Origin: Dimorphilus gyrociliatus
Taxonomy: Eukaryota > Annelida > Polychaeta > Dinophilidae
Length of the DNA stretch: 64,000 nt
NCBI GenBank assembly: GCA_904063045.1
Contig: CAJFCJ010000068.1
Location: forward strand, 112,297-176,296
Direction of reading: 5' to 3'
Made by a program: the position numbers and the translations under genes
In this document: piece by piece, positions 32,241-44,373 of the stretch
How the letters are laid out: the number at the start of each line of letters is the position of its first letter
Position numbering within the stretch: position 1 is the first letter of the stretch
Notes under the pieces: model-generated
Told to the model about the DNA's origin: nothing
The model's input: only the letters and a program-made list of their open reading frames with translations
Databases searched by the model: none

Positions 32241-32540
32241 ATGAATGACTTTGATTATATGATTGATAATAAACTGTATTATCTTGCAATTATCAAAGAT
32301 CAAATATCTGGTATTGGTTTCACCACTCCACTTACAGACCAAGAAATGCAGAATATTTTTACAAAGTTAATTACTGAAGAAGAGGAATTTCTTCAACTGT
32401 ATCAACAATTAAATGATATTCATCAATTAAAGTTAAGTGAATTATTGGATAAATATCATGAGTTATATTGTCAAATTGTTGCAATTATGTTTGATATTAA
32501 TGATTCTCTTTGTTCTATTCATCATAACTTATTCTATTAG
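32241..32540 (+). CDS. small acidic helical protein of unknown function (cluster gene 4)
   Basis: ATG at 32241, four bases after a TTCCATTAG 3' splice site. 99 residues, acidic and probably all-helical (MQNIFTKLITEEEEFLQLYQ, LSELLDKYHELYCQIVAIMF). It lies 150 bp after gene 3, with an AATAAA at about 32143 between them. Not recognised. Confidence 0.5.
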   Translation: MNDFDYMIDNKLYYLAIIKDQISGIGFTTPLTDQEMQNIFTKLITEEEEFLQLYQQLNDIHQLKLSELLDKYHELYCQIVAIMFDINDSLCSIHHNLFY

Positions 32541-32689
32541 ATATTGTGTTTACATGTGTTTACCTCCTCATTAAATCTTTGATTTGAACATATCATCTAA
32601 TTATGAACATCAAATTTTTAAAAGAATAAAAATCTATAATTTGTAAAATTGTAATCTTAATTTCCATTGAAAATTGATCGAATCTGCTC

Positions 32690-33971
32690 AAGTATTGTGT
32701 TCCATTGACCAAAGTATTTCTCACTTGTTCGATAGTTTCAATCTGATTATATGTTGGGAGTTTTTCGAATTCTAATTAAGTATGCTGGCAACAAGTGGAA
32801 AAAATCGCGTAATCTCATTCACTTGAGTCTTGAAATGTTCATTGTTTATCAGTACGAGTTTTCTGCTTATTTCAACTGTATTCTTAAGATGTCCAAACTC
32901 ATCAATAAATCTTTTGAGCTGCTGGAAATTTTGCTCAAACCATTTCAAGAAAGTGAGCCAAGTCCCCCATCTTGTTTTAATTGGCGAGTTAAGCATTGAT
33001 TCGTCTAAACCAAATCAGGAGAGCCACATCCTATTTGATTTGTTTTTATGAAGTATTTTTGTTAGAAATTTAACTGAATCATTCACCAAATTATTTCTGT
33101 CACGCACAGTTTCAGCGAGGTTATGAAGTGCATGGCAAAGACACGTAACATGCTTCACGGTCGGAATTATATTTTTTATCAAATTTCCACAAGCAACAGC
33201 ATTTGGCGCTCGGTCAGAAACTATCATTTTACATCTAAAATATTTTGAATAATCATGTTGTGTTATTTCATTGAGCACTCCGACTATTTTCGTATACAAT
33301 GTAGTAGAGCAGCTATCATCCATAAAGAAAGAATCAAATAAGAATTCAGGGCACCTTTTGTTTTCATTTCACTCTGTTATCATAATAATAACAGCTTGCG
33401 ACCGCAATCATGGTCATCTCGTCAAAAATGAGCACAAAATTTTTGTTCTTAAAGTGAGCGGTCATTAATGATTGATAATGGGTGAGAACTTCATCGACAA
33501 CAGATTTTCTGTGATAAGAGGCGGATCCTTGTTTCTTATAGTCTCATTCCTCAAAAAACTGTTTAAAAAGGCATCATCCACTCTATTTATCGGAGTATTG
33601 GTTGCAATGAGCATTCTGACAGGTTCGAAGTGGAAACCGAGCTTTACTGTGCCAGCCAAAGGAAAATCTAAGCCTTTTTCCTTCTTTTTATCTTTTTTTC
33701 CAAGATGTTTTGGCGTCTTCAGATGTGCTTTGAAAGGTTCATCTTCCTCTCTCGGGTTATATTTTTTCTCCTCTTCGCAAACATCACAGAAGAATTTCTT
33801 CTCTGTTAGCGAAAGATCAGTATTCTCTCGACAAAATTTAACCAAAGCAAAATATTCTTTCAAAGATTTTGTCATTTTGTTTTTGATAATGGATGAATTT
33901 TTTTCAAAAAATCTATGAGAAGAATCGAGCCGTTTAAAAAAATATCGTGACCCGATTTTTTCCGAGTCCTA
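32690..33971 (-). pseudogene. hAT-like transposase relic 1
   Basis: Minus-strand frames: 33465-33875 has a CxxC zinc-finger-like N-terminus (FFCDVCEEEKKY, HLKTPKHLG). 33015-33323 has IVSDRAPNAVACGNLIKN and HVTCLCHALHNLAE. 32772-32996 starts SPIKTRWGTWLTFL. Together these follow the hAT order (BED-like finger, S-D-x-A, C-x-x-H, TRWG-x-W). The C-terminal dimerisation region is missing. A possible inverted end (CTAGGACTCGG on minus) lies next to the LTR at 33976. Nonfunctional. Confidence 0.75.
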
Positions 33972-33975
33972 GGCA

Positions 33976-34057
33976 TGGACATAAAAGGCGGATTTGTCCA
34001 TCCCCAATATCATGGCTCGAAATAAAAAGTTATCTGACAGCTTGCCTTCTTCTGACA
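33976..34057 (+). repeat. 5' LTR, 82 bp
   Basis: TGGACATAAAAGGCGGATTT to GCCTTCTTCTGACA; partner at 40803-40884. Confidence 0.75.
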
Positions 34058-34169
34058 TTGGCGTCAACGGCAAAGAGACAAAAAAAATAAAAAATTCTAC
34101 TAATGGAGAGAATACGATCAATGGTGTTGAAAATGCAGAAAGACTCAATTTTTACTATTGACATTACTC

Positions 34170-34930
34170 AATGATCGTTTCTACAAATTTTTTGATGGCA
34201 AGAATATGGAACCAAAGGAATTTCTCAAACAATTCGATGACATAGAAAGTAAAATTGACCAAGGATCTCTAATGAGAAAAATAAAAGCTTCTACGACAGG
34301 AAACGCACACAAATAGATGAGTGGGCTTGATAAAGAGACTCTGGATTCATGGTGAAAAATTTCAAGATGAGATGTTAAAGTTTTTCGGGTCATCAGTGAT
34401 AAATAAGACTGTCAAAATAATCAAAAGACTGAAGAAGGGATTCACATTTGGAAAATTAGAAGAAGAGCTTTTTGACATTTACGCAGGAAGAAAAGAGTCA
34501 AACCTTACGTTAGAACATATTTTGGAACTTGGATGCGATGGACTGCATAGTTCTTATAGATGTAGACTTATTGAGACAAAAGATTGATTGGAAGTGATCA
34601 ACATCGCTCGTGCACTCGCAACTTGTGATAATAATATAAGAAATCGCAAGATCACAAAAGAACCTTAAGAGAAGAAGCAAAAAAAAATCAATAAAAATGT
34701 ACAAAAGAAAGAAATCCGTGGTAAAAGTAACCTTTATGGTAAATTGGAATGTTTAATTTGTACGGGTCCGTATTATGCTGCGAAGTGTCCGAATAAGAAA
34801 GATAAAACGAATGAAAATGGAAGTGATCGGAACAAAGGTGTATCAAAACAAGCAAAGAACATCTTCTTGAACAATATAATTGAGGAGAAAGTTGTGGATT
34901 CAAGACCATTTGATTGTATACTTACTTAAG
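34170..34930 (+). pseudogene. gag with degenerate zinc knuckle
   Basis: Frames at 34170-34600 give EPKEFLKQFDDIE and other Gag-like helices with stops. 34744-34929 has LECLICTGPYYAAKC, a C-x2-C-x3-[H]-x4-C knuckle in which the histidine is tyrosine. Basic linker follows. Dead. Confidence 0.65.
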
Positions 34931-35186
34931 ATTTGGTGACAGGAATTACAGAGCACTAATTGATTTGAATGCATCTCATTACTCCACATCTGAAGAAGTG
35001 GCAAATGAGATTGGGGGATTTGTTCTTACTGAGAATGAAAAAGTACAGATGATATCCAAACAGGCTGATATGATATGTAAAATTCGAATTGGGATGGATA
35101 TCAATTCCGATCATAACGTGGTACGGATTTGTACGTGATGAAAAATCTCACCGAAGAGATTATTATCGGCTTTAACACTTGTAAAA
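34914..35186 (+). pseudogene. retropepsin with lost active site
   Basis: YLRFGDRNYRALIDLNASHY occupies the retropepsin active-site position, but the D-S/T-G has become D-L-N. The domain stops at the hAT insertion (target GTCTGAAT at 35187). Confidence 0.6.
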
Positions 35187-35194
35187 GTCTGAAT

Positions 35195-37179
35195 CAGGGC
35201 GTGGCATGAATTTCTTGAAAATAAAAGCTCCCTCAAATTTTCGAAAAATACTTTTTTCTTGATACAAATGATGATTAGAAGGATAAGAATCTATCAACTA
35301 AGCCACATTAGCGCATGTTTATATAGAAAGAATCACCTAAGCGCGTGAATTTCTACTATACTGATTCAAGAAAAATTAGAAAAATTTCATTAGTGACTTG
35401 ATAGAGCCATTTAATTGAAAAAAATTGAATTGTATACCAACCATTATATACAGAAAAATTTTAAATACAAAAAATAAGTTCGTAATATATCTTTTTTGAT
35501 CCACTCCGGGCAAATCCCGGAATTACATGAGACATGTTTTATTAACAAAGACCGCAAAATTTAATCATTTATGGTATAAAAACGTCTAAAAAATTCGATG
35601 GTTTAGAATTATGGTTTTTCATAGCAAATTTACTTTCTAGTTTTTTTCATGCGATCTACCATTTTCACCAGCCTAGGTGCAAAATTGATTCCTTTGAAAT
35701 GTTTTTTTTTTGAAAGAAGATTATTCAATAGAGAAAACGTTCTCTCAGCCACAACACTGGTACTCGGAAGTGCCAACAACATATTTTTGTGTGAGTTAAC
35801 TGACATGATCTGAATCTTTTGAAGTGGGTGCTTAGACCATCTTTTTGTAAGATAAATGCTAAGTTCGGCTGGATCTGATCCCATATCTATTGATTCATAT
35901 GCTTCTATTGCATTTTGAACAGAAAAATCATTTTTTTGAGAAATTTTTATGACATTGGTTAAACAGCCGTAGCATTCAGATATTTCGTTCAATTGTTTAC
36001 AAATCTCTTGTTTTTGATAGGCTTGATTGGTTAAAAAGGCAATTCTCACGTTAGAAGACGCAATATCATCTATGACACAATCATAAATGTAACCAAAGTG
36101 ATGCCTATAGTATATACATGCGTCCACAAAAGATCCCCATCTCGTATCACAGATTCTTTTCGGTTTTGCTAAATCGGTAAATATAGATGATGTTGAATTG
36201 TGCGCGAAAATATATGAATTCAAATTAAGAATCACATCATATACATTTTTATAGTGAGTTTTCAATCTTGCACACGCATTGTGTATTAAATGACTAAAAC
36301 AGAAAAGCCACTCAATATGTGGCTGTTTTTTCAAAACATTTTTACGCGCTAATGCGTTTGCAGGCGCAGCATCTGTGACTTATAAGAACCACGTTACTTA
36401 TAGGCTGGCTTATACAAGACAGAGAATTTATAATAAGTGATTCTATAGTTTCATGATTGTGTGAAAAGTCTGATGCATCGGCATATACTAGTTCAAAATT
36501 ACTGGGTTCTTCAGTAGTGCTCATATGAACCACCGTGTAATTTTTACCATCATTTTTCGTAGAATCGAAAATCATAATGAGTTTCTTTTTCATGAATCGA
36601 GCACAAAGTTGAATTGGTCTAGATTCAAACGCCTTTTTAAGTTTACAATTCTCTGTTCTTGATGAAAAAGTTTTTACATTGAATTTTTTCATTGCTGATC
36701 TGTACACAGGACTATCACAAATGTTTAGAGAAACATTATGTCCCATGAAAACATCTCTCATCAAACCTTCAGAGTCGACAACATGTTTAAGTTTCTCATT
36801 TTTGATCGAGAGACCATTAGTATGTGAAAAAACCATCGCATGATCATCTAAATCAGACTTGTATCGTATTTTTAAATCTTTTTTACAAATTTTGCAATTT
36901 ATTTTGGTTTTTGATGTGCTCAATTGGAAATCATCGCCAGATGCTCGTATGATGGCCATTAATTTGTCATAAAGTGATTTTTTGTCAGGCATTTTAGGGT
37001 CTTATTTGACTTTCTTTATAAAGAAATTTTTCCCTCCTAAAATAAAATTTAAACGATACATAATTCACCTGAAAACTCACCGAAAAAAAACGATATTTTA
37101 TATTGTCATTTTAAGAATTTTTATTAGAAAAAAAAATGAATTTTTCACATTAAAAAAATATTTTCTTTGCCGTGCCCTG
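35195..37179 (-). mobile_element. hAT transposon, complete ends, 8-bp TSD
   Basis: Starts CAGGGCGTGGCA and ends TGCCGTGCCCTG (imperfect inverted repeats), flanked by a perfect 8-bp duplication GTCTGAAT (35187-35194, 37180-37187). 1985 bp in all. Inserted in the protease region of the 82-bp-LTR element, so it is younger than that element. Confidence 0.92.
35630..36992 (-). pseudogene. hAT transposase, one frameshift
   Basis: The N-terminal frame (36342-36992, 216 codons) has a BED-like zinc finger (INCKICKKDLKI, DHAMVFSH) and the first catalytic region (LIMIFDSTKNDG, ELVYADASDFSHN). One shift near 36370 joins it to the C-terminal frame (35630-36334, 234 codons), with CFSHLIHNACARLK, TRWGSFVDA and the dimerisation motif LALPSTSVVAERTFSLLNNL. 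About 450 residues in total, short for hAT but with all blocks. A single break suggests fairly recent loss, or an assembly error. Confidence 0.85.
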
Positions 37180-37187
37180 GTCTGAAT

Positions 37188-37461
37188 GTAGATCTTTGGC
37201 TGAGCATCAGAATGAGGAGCCACTGTTCTGTAATACAATCATCCCAATGAACCATTCAATTGGAATCTCAAGATTATCATCAGGAAACGGTAATGAACAC
37301 TATGTTGAGACGATACCAGCTCAGGTTAAAGCACTTCTGGATCAGGTTGGTCTGAATAAAACACCAGAACCTCTAGACTTGACCTGCAACATGAGATTGA
37401 TTTACTGGATGATAAGAAGGATCTGTATTGCAAACCTTCCGTCGGAATAAGAAGGAAAATG
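37188..37461 (+). pseudogene. 82-bp-LTR element: pol linker between protease and RT
   Basis: The plus-strand frame continues the interrupted pol: TIPAQVKALLDQVGLNKTPE and LTCNMRLI. It breaks at the MITE target site. No catalytic motif. Confidence 0.5.
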
Positions 37462-38418
37462 GGGAACAACAGAAGTCGCCCAGGGCAGAAGTCGCCCAGG
37501 ACAGAAGTCGCCCAGAAATTGATAGAAGTCGCCCAGAGCTGTGACAGAAGTCGCCCAGAACTGTGATAGAAGTCGCCCAGGACTATGACAGAAGTCGCCT
37601 AGAACTGTAGAAGACATAATGTGTTTGTTCTTTGTTTCTATTGATTTCTGACAATTGAAATATATAATAAGTATTAATAAATATAGAATGCATCATTTAA
37701 TAATAACTAAATAGTGAATGAATTAAATAATAAAATACTGGCATTCTGTTGAAGGTTTCACATAAATATCATTTATTTGCTTAAACTTGTGCACAAACTT
37801 GAGGTTCTATTTGGATCAGTACAGCAGAAAATTCCCACAATCACAATACAAAGTACAGTATTGAGTTTTAAACTAAAAATCTTATGCATTTCATTTAATT
37901 TATTAAATTTGTTTCTACATTCAAAGCAGAATTTTGCCATGTTCATCAATTTCTTTCAAATACCTCTTATGTCAAAGATCATGAGAATTAAAAAAAAATT
38001 GTAAGATATATACATGATTTTAAAGAGACTAATATTTTTATCAAAACAATTGTTACTTTTGAAGGATTACAATGCAGAAAATCACTTAATTCGAATAGCT
38101 AACAATTCAATTTTCACAACAAATCAAGTGGTAAAACATTACTCTACAAAAAAAACTGGTAAAACAATTTCTTTCATTATCACTCAGAGATTACAAATAA
38201 TAAATACAAACTACTTCATAAATTATTTTCATATATTTTGCATTTTATTAAGCATACTGTAAACTTCTAGTACACTTCTGGGCGACTTCTGTCATAGTCC
38301 TGGGTGACTTCTATCACACTTCTGGGCGACTTCTGTCACAGCTCTGGGCGACTTCTATCAATGTCTGGGCGACTTCTGTCCTGGGCGACTTCTGCCCTGG
38401 GCGACTTCTGTCGTATTC
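37462..38418. mobile_element. 957-bp nonautonomous Mutator-like MITE, copy 2
   Basis: Same length and apparently the same sequence as copy 1 (26983-27939), with its own perfect 9-bp duplication AGGAAAATG (37453-37461, 38419-38427). The same tandem GAAGTCGCCCAG units form both TIRs. Identity of two copies 10 kb apart implies recent movement or local conversion. Confidence 0.9.
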
Positions 38419-38427
38419 AGGAAAATG

Positions 38428-40740
38428 TTTACATTGCTGAACAAACCGAAAACACATGGATGAAGGTAACATACGTATAAGCAAAATTAAATACGTATCT
38501 TTGGTTGTTCTAGCGAAGAAATCCGATGGCACACTGCGATTCTGTGTGGATTACAGAAAACTAAATGAAAACACGATTCGGAAACAGTAGCCGATACTTC
38601 AAATGGACGACCTGCCTCCCGAGATAAATCATGGAGTTATTCTTAGTAAATTGGATCTGGAGAGCGCATATCACCATATAACCTTGAAGGAAGAAGACCG
38701 GCACAAAAGTGGATTTATAACGCATGGGATGTTTCGAATGGATTGTTATGCCATTCGGACTTATCAATGCACCATTTACATTCTAGCAAATAATAAATAC
38801 GTTCATGAAGTATGCCAGAAACAAATTTGTTGTAACCTATCTCGATGATATCTTAGTCTATTGAAGAAATGAAAAGAAAAATGGAGCACCTAAAATGGGA
38901 TTTTGAACAGTTGAATCGCTATAGACTGCAATTAAATCCTAAAAAATGTGAGTTCATCGTGAAAAAGTAAAATTTTCGGGATTTGAGGTCGGCAAAGGAA
39001 TGATTGAAATTTCGGAAAAGGCTAAAATGGAGGCTGTGGATTTCACAATTTTGCAAAACACGCAAGATTTACATGGATTCCCCGGATTTATTACAGTCTT
39101 TAGGCGTTTTATTCCCAATTTTAGTACAAAGGTAAGTGTACTAAATGATTTACTGAAAAAGGATGTAAAATGAGACTTCGGCACACGGCAACGGGAATCG
39201 ATGGAACAGATAAAGAAAGATATCGTTCAATCTAAATCGTTGTGGCTGCCTGATTTGAATACAGAGTTCACTATCTATACTGGCGCTTTTAATATTAAAC
39301 TTGGCGCAGTTTTAACGCAATCCAATGGGTCTGCAGATGTGCCAGTGTTGTGGGCATCTCGAAGGCTGTTGCCGAGAGAATGTAACTATACAACAACTGA
39401 AAAAGAGTGTCTCAGTGTTATTTTGGATTAGAGCAATTTAAGACGTACTTACCATCGCAAATTTTTCATAAGGGATGACACCAAGCACTCAAATGGCTTC
39501 TTGGCCAAAAAGAACCAAAAGAACTCCTGGCAAGATGAATTATGGAAATAAGTGCTCACGATTATACATTTGAGCATATTGCAGGCAAAGAAAATATGTT
39601 TGCTGGTCTTTTGTCACGTGGTACAGTGAAGTTGAAAATTATTCTGAAGGATGAGAATAAAGGGTAATCTAAGGAATTGTCGAGCGATGAAAAAAAAATG
39701 ATGATGTTGAGGACACACGTCGCTAAGGCACATGGTGGTCGCGAGCCAGTCTTTCTTTATCTACGCAACTTTGCAATTTGGAAGGGTATGAGAAATGATA
39801 TTTCTAAATTCATAAAAAAGTGTTCAGTCTGTAATTTTTACAGCAAAAATGAAGAAAAATTTACAACATATAGAACAAGCATCGAGGAACCATTTTTCAA
39901 GGATGGAATTGATGTAATAGGAGCACATCCTAAAGATGAAATTGGATATCGGCTTACTGTCGCTGCGACCTACTATACCACACGTTGGGCAGAAGTGCTA
40001 CCACTCTAGAAGAAGACCAAAGAGTAAATTCCTAAATTTATTTATAATCAGATCCTTCTAAGACACGGCCTCCCGAAACTGATCGTTTCAGATCAAGGGA
40101 CAGAATTTATAAACAATGTTGTCTGTGAGGTAATGAACCGATTGAATATACGTCATACCACAACGTCAGCCTATCATCCGCAGTGCAATGGAACAGCCGA
40201 GAAGTTAAATAAGACCTTTATAGGTTTGTTAGCTAGAATGTTAAATGGAGACCTATCCAGATGGTCGGATATGATTGACTCTGCAGGGTTTGCGTAAAAT
40301 ACGACACCAATCACGAGTTTGAAGGTTTCACCGTCCAAAATTCTATATGGCAGGGAAGTTTTTGATTTTCAGTTGAATTGGATGATCGACAACCAGTCAA
40401 AAGTAAAAATCATAGATGATATGGATCGAATTAGAAGACAACTAATCGAGGATTCTAAATCTTTAAGAAGAAGGGAATGGAAAATGAAAAGACGAGGAAA
40501 TCACCTAATGATTTATTACAAGGACAGTTAGTATACCGGAAAAGAAGTTCATTGAACAGGCAATCTAAGTTGGAACTAATTTGGTATAAGGATCCGTATT
40601 GGATAGTCCATAATGGAACTAAAGGTAGTTACGGTGTACAATCATTTTATTGCCGCGTTTTAAGGTCAATAGGAAGAGTATCAGACCATTCACAAAAGTA
40701 GAAGCAGAGGGCTTCAATTTAGAGAGGGAAATGGTGTAAA
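38428..40740 (+). pseudogene. 82-bp-LTR element: RT, RNase H and integrase
   Basis: RT: KSDGTLRFCVDYRKLNENTI, SKLDLESAYHHITLKE and VTYLDDILVY are present in shifting frames (38510-38860). RNase H: FTIYTGAFNIKLGAVLTQ and NYTTTEKECLSVI (39201-39431). Integrase: KKCSVCNFYSKN zinc part, core IDVIGAHP (39910), VSDQGTEF (40090) and NGTAEKLNKT (40190), and a C-terminal DLLQGQLVYRKR part to 40700. At least seven stops or shifts. Dead. Confidence 0.82.
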
Positions 40741-40802
40741 TGATATGATTGCTAAGGATAGTAAGAAAGGGGATTAGGCAAAACAGTATCGATAAAGGGA
40801 CA

Positions 40803-40884
40803 TGAACATATAAGGCAGATTTGTCCATCCCCGATATCATGGCACGGAATAAAAAGTTATCTGACAGCTTGCCTTCTTCTGACA
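40803..40884 (+). repeat. 3' LTR, 82 bp
   Basis: TGAACATATAAGGCAGATTT to GCCTTCTTCTGACA; preceded by a purine-rich AAGAAAGGGGATTAGG. Confidence 0.75.
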
Positions 40885-42485
40885 AACATCTTTTTCTAAC
40901 CAAAATTCTATCATTTAAATCTGTGAGATTCTTCGTTGGTTCTTTATAAAAATATATTTATCGACACCAAAAATCTTATATATTGTGTGTGAGCATTTGA
41001 GTGCCCCATATCTGAAAAAGTATAAGTTTTATTGACGGTAAAGTGTTCGAATGGCCCATTCTATACTGATTGAAGATATGTACAGCATTTATGAGTTATT
41101 AAATCGTATGTAACTGACAATCCCAAAATATTTCCAAAAAAGCCTAAACACTTCTCCATCAAATTTCTTAAACTAGTCAGATCCACCATTTGCTCTCCTT
41201 CGATTATTTTTCAACAAACAATTGCGTCAATTCCAATGATTTTCTCATTATATCGTGCATGGAGTCCGCCAATTTGGGTATAAATTTGAACACAAATGAT
41301 ATACATTGTTTGAGATGGTGGTGTAATATTTCAATATGGGCACATTATCCCATGTGAAATAATTCGCAGTTGAATCAAAATATATATTATGAAACTATTG
41401 AAGATTCATGTGTATAATGTTTTTAAAGTTTAGACAAGAACAAAAAAGCAGAGTTATCGCCTAATCTACTGATGTTCAATACCAATTAGGATTTTCCTAA
41501 CGATATTGATCAGTGATACTTTTGTCACTCAAAAAAAAATACAGGTCAAAATTGCAGCTAGTAGTCTCATATTATTTTTTATCAAACAAATTCCTGTTCA
41601 AAATTATATAGTATAATCATACATAAACACATTTAAGGTTTTTTTACGTGAGATCAAGTTCTTCAATCCCTCACTTAATTAGCAATTTAGATCTGTGTAC
41701 AAATTTTTACAAAGGTCATAAAATGTTAGAATATTTCTGATTATTTAAATTTTATCGGTTTCAACATCTCTTTTGAAAGTCTCACACTATAAATCAGAAC
41801 AGCTGATTGTTATATAAAGTATATCTCTCTGTTTTTCTTTTAGGTATATCAACTTTCCGTCAGAATTGCACCATGTCCTCATTGACCAAATTTCAACACA
41901 ATAAAAGCAATCTATATATGTGTGAAAATTTTGATTTCTTTATAAATTTCAAACGCTAATGTCCGATGAAGCTACAGACAGGCTTTTTTAATTTATCAAA
42001 AAAGCCTTGCCTAACAATCATAGGTTTTTGATATTAAAAATAAGATTACAATAATGCCATACACATTCTCTTCCTAAAACCGTTGAAAAACATGATATTC
42101 AGAATGATAAAAACATTCTAAGGTCTATGTGATATATAGCCGAATTGGGGGCGTGATTTCCATTGCGGTTGATTTCAAAATAAAAAACACTAATCAAACG
42201 ATTTTTTTAATTTTAATTGTTCATTCCTTTAAATATATTGCTCAAGTTTTTGTATGCATGAATCTACGCAGATCAGATAAAAGTTGCTTGAGTTAATTGA
42301 AAGTGCGTGCTTCACAAGCTGTTGAGCATCTTGCATAGTCAATCCACTCATTCCCTGGATCTTTTCGCAAATAAAGGGTAAAAGTCGATTATATTCTGTA
42401 TTTTTGCCCAAGACTTACGAAAATCTTTAAAAAACTCACGTGTTTTTGTTTGATTTTCTCAAATTTTTAATTTTTACGCTTGGCT
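40885..42485. other. intergenic, no supported gene
   Basis: Mixed composition without long frames. 42229-42411 minus is open for 60 codons but has no domain support. Confidence 0.45.
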
Positions 42486-44373
42486 AGGGCTCGGACTCGG
42501 ATTGAAATTTATGATTTTGCAATATTATATGACAATATTTTGCAACAATAAAATGCTCTTTTTGTCAAACTTATTTTTTACGACTGAACACTTCCTTTTT
42601 TTCTTATTCTGAAACGATCTTGGAGCTCAGAAATTCAGGTAAATCATAAATTTCAATCTTAAAAATGAATTAATATTATTGGCCCATGACTCGAACACCA
42701 GTGCTAAAAATTGTTCTATAAGTTCACTTGATCTCTTTCTAAGTGAAAACATTAAATTCGAAAAGTCGGATGAGCATTTCAAGTGCAAAATCTGTGATGT
42801 GAAGTTTTCAAGCGAAATGTATATAAAGCAAGTGTTTAAGAAACACCTTTTAATACCTAGCCATCTCTCTAAAGCTGCGGAATAATCACAAGCACGGCTT
42901 TATTCCGAAAAAATGCAATTGAGGTGAAAAATTTTGATGTAAAATTATGTAGATTTATTTTGGGCAACGGGGTGTCTTTAATTATCATAAATTCAGAAAT
43001 AACAAAATATTTCAAAAAAGTTTGGGTTTTGTACCTAAATCTGAATGCCAATATAGAAAAACCATCATTCCAAAGTTGATGGAAAAACAAAAGATGAAAT
43101 CTTAAAAAAATCAAAGGAAAAGAATTTAAATGCTCTTTGATGAAACAACAATATCTGGTGGAAAATCTATTCATTTGATATTTGCAAAAATTTTGAATGG
43201 TGAAAAAGAAAAGATTTCTAAGAGATATGAAAGAAATACCAAATAAAGAAGCGGACACAATTTTCTTTATTTTTGTTGACAATTGGATCGTTAAATAGCG
43301 ATAGTGGCTACACGTAACGATGCAAATCGATTATATCAGATGGTGCATCAACTTGTTTGGCAGTTGGTCGTAAATTGAAATCTCAAATTCCGAATTTAAA
43401 ACATATAATTTGCATAGCTCAAAATATCAATTTAGTAGCACAAGATCTTGAAAAATTGAGCTCAAATTGCAAAAAATTCTACAAATATTTATTGAAAGTT
43501 TTGAAAAGAAGTTCAAAAAATCAGAAACATCAGCGACATTTTACACAGTTAAAGATGATTCCTTGGTCAGTCGAAATCAGATGGGGAAGTAAGATAAGAT
43601 GCTCGCAATTTATCATGCAAAACTTTGAAATGATAAAAAGTTTTTGTCTGTCATTACCAGAAACCAATAACAAAGTTAGACGTCTAAAAGAGCAAGTTGT
43701 GCTAGAGAATGTCAAATCAGAAGACTTGTTCATTGAACAACATGCTTTTTTAGCCGATACGATAACAAAATTGGAATCTTATGCTTTGAAATACCAAGAA
43801 CAAATCGATCTTATAATGAACTGTTATCAAGAAACAGAGCATCCTGATCTGAAAGAAAGATTCCAAAAAAAATTAGATAAGAATTTTGAGATATGGAATT
43901 TGAATCGAATTCCATTTGGCTCTTGGTCAATCGAAAAAAACATTTACTAATATTTAGAACTGACAAATTGCGAAGTTGAGCGAGGATTTAGTCATATAAG
44001 AGCCACTTATCGTGAAAATCAAAGATCTATGAAAATAGAAAATATTTACAACTATATATTATCACGTTGTGCGTAGCACCGTGATCAGGCCGGTTTTAAA
44101 ATTTTTTCTTTTGCGACACCCCTAACAAAATGAAACAAACCTTTTACAAAAGCCGGTCTTTTTACAAAAACCCACACGATGTTGGCTTGGGAAGCGCTTC
44201 GTATCTGGAAAGATACTTACAAAGCAATCTCCTTCCAACACGGGGTGGCAATATCACCAAAAATAAATGGTTTGGACTCTCGAAGGAATCAAAGAAGTAA
44301 TTGGTTAGAATTTTTAATAAAAAACATATATAAATTTTAATCATAGATTTCAATCCTAATCCGACCTCTACTC
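42486..44373 (+). mobile_element. hAT transposon relic 3 with inverted ends
   Basis: TAGGGCTCGGACTCGGATTG at 42486 returns inverted at about 44344-44373 (about 24 of 30 match). Inside, on plus: a zinc finger (CKICDVKFSSEMYIKQ with HLLIPSHLS, 42679-42885). Then HIICIAQNINLVAQDL, WSVEIRWGSKIR (43357-43950) and the C-terminal NCEVERGFSHIRATYRENQR (43960-44075). The region 42900-43340 is shifted and stop-rich. No matching 8-bp duplication. Dead. Confidence 0.65.

Larger units (their letters stand above)
33976..40884 (+). mobile_element. Ty3/gypsy element with ultra-short 82-bp LTRs, carrying two nested insertions
   Basis: Direct repeats of 82 bp (33976-34057, 40803-40884) start TG, end TGACA and are about 90% identical. 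A primer-site-like TTGGCGTCAACGGC follows the first. Broken gag, protease, RT-RNase H and integrase frames lie in order. A hAT (35195-37179) sits in the protease region and a MITE (37462-38418) before RT. Very short LTRs recall the Mag lineage, but I cannot confirm lineage. Flanking target duplication not clear. Dead. Confidence 0.8.

Noticed and set aside
29815-32540. DNA-virus-derived gene cluster
   Set aside because: Compact intronless ORFs raised the idea, but spliced 5' exons, CCAAT/TATA promoter and lack of any viral hallmark gene do not support it.
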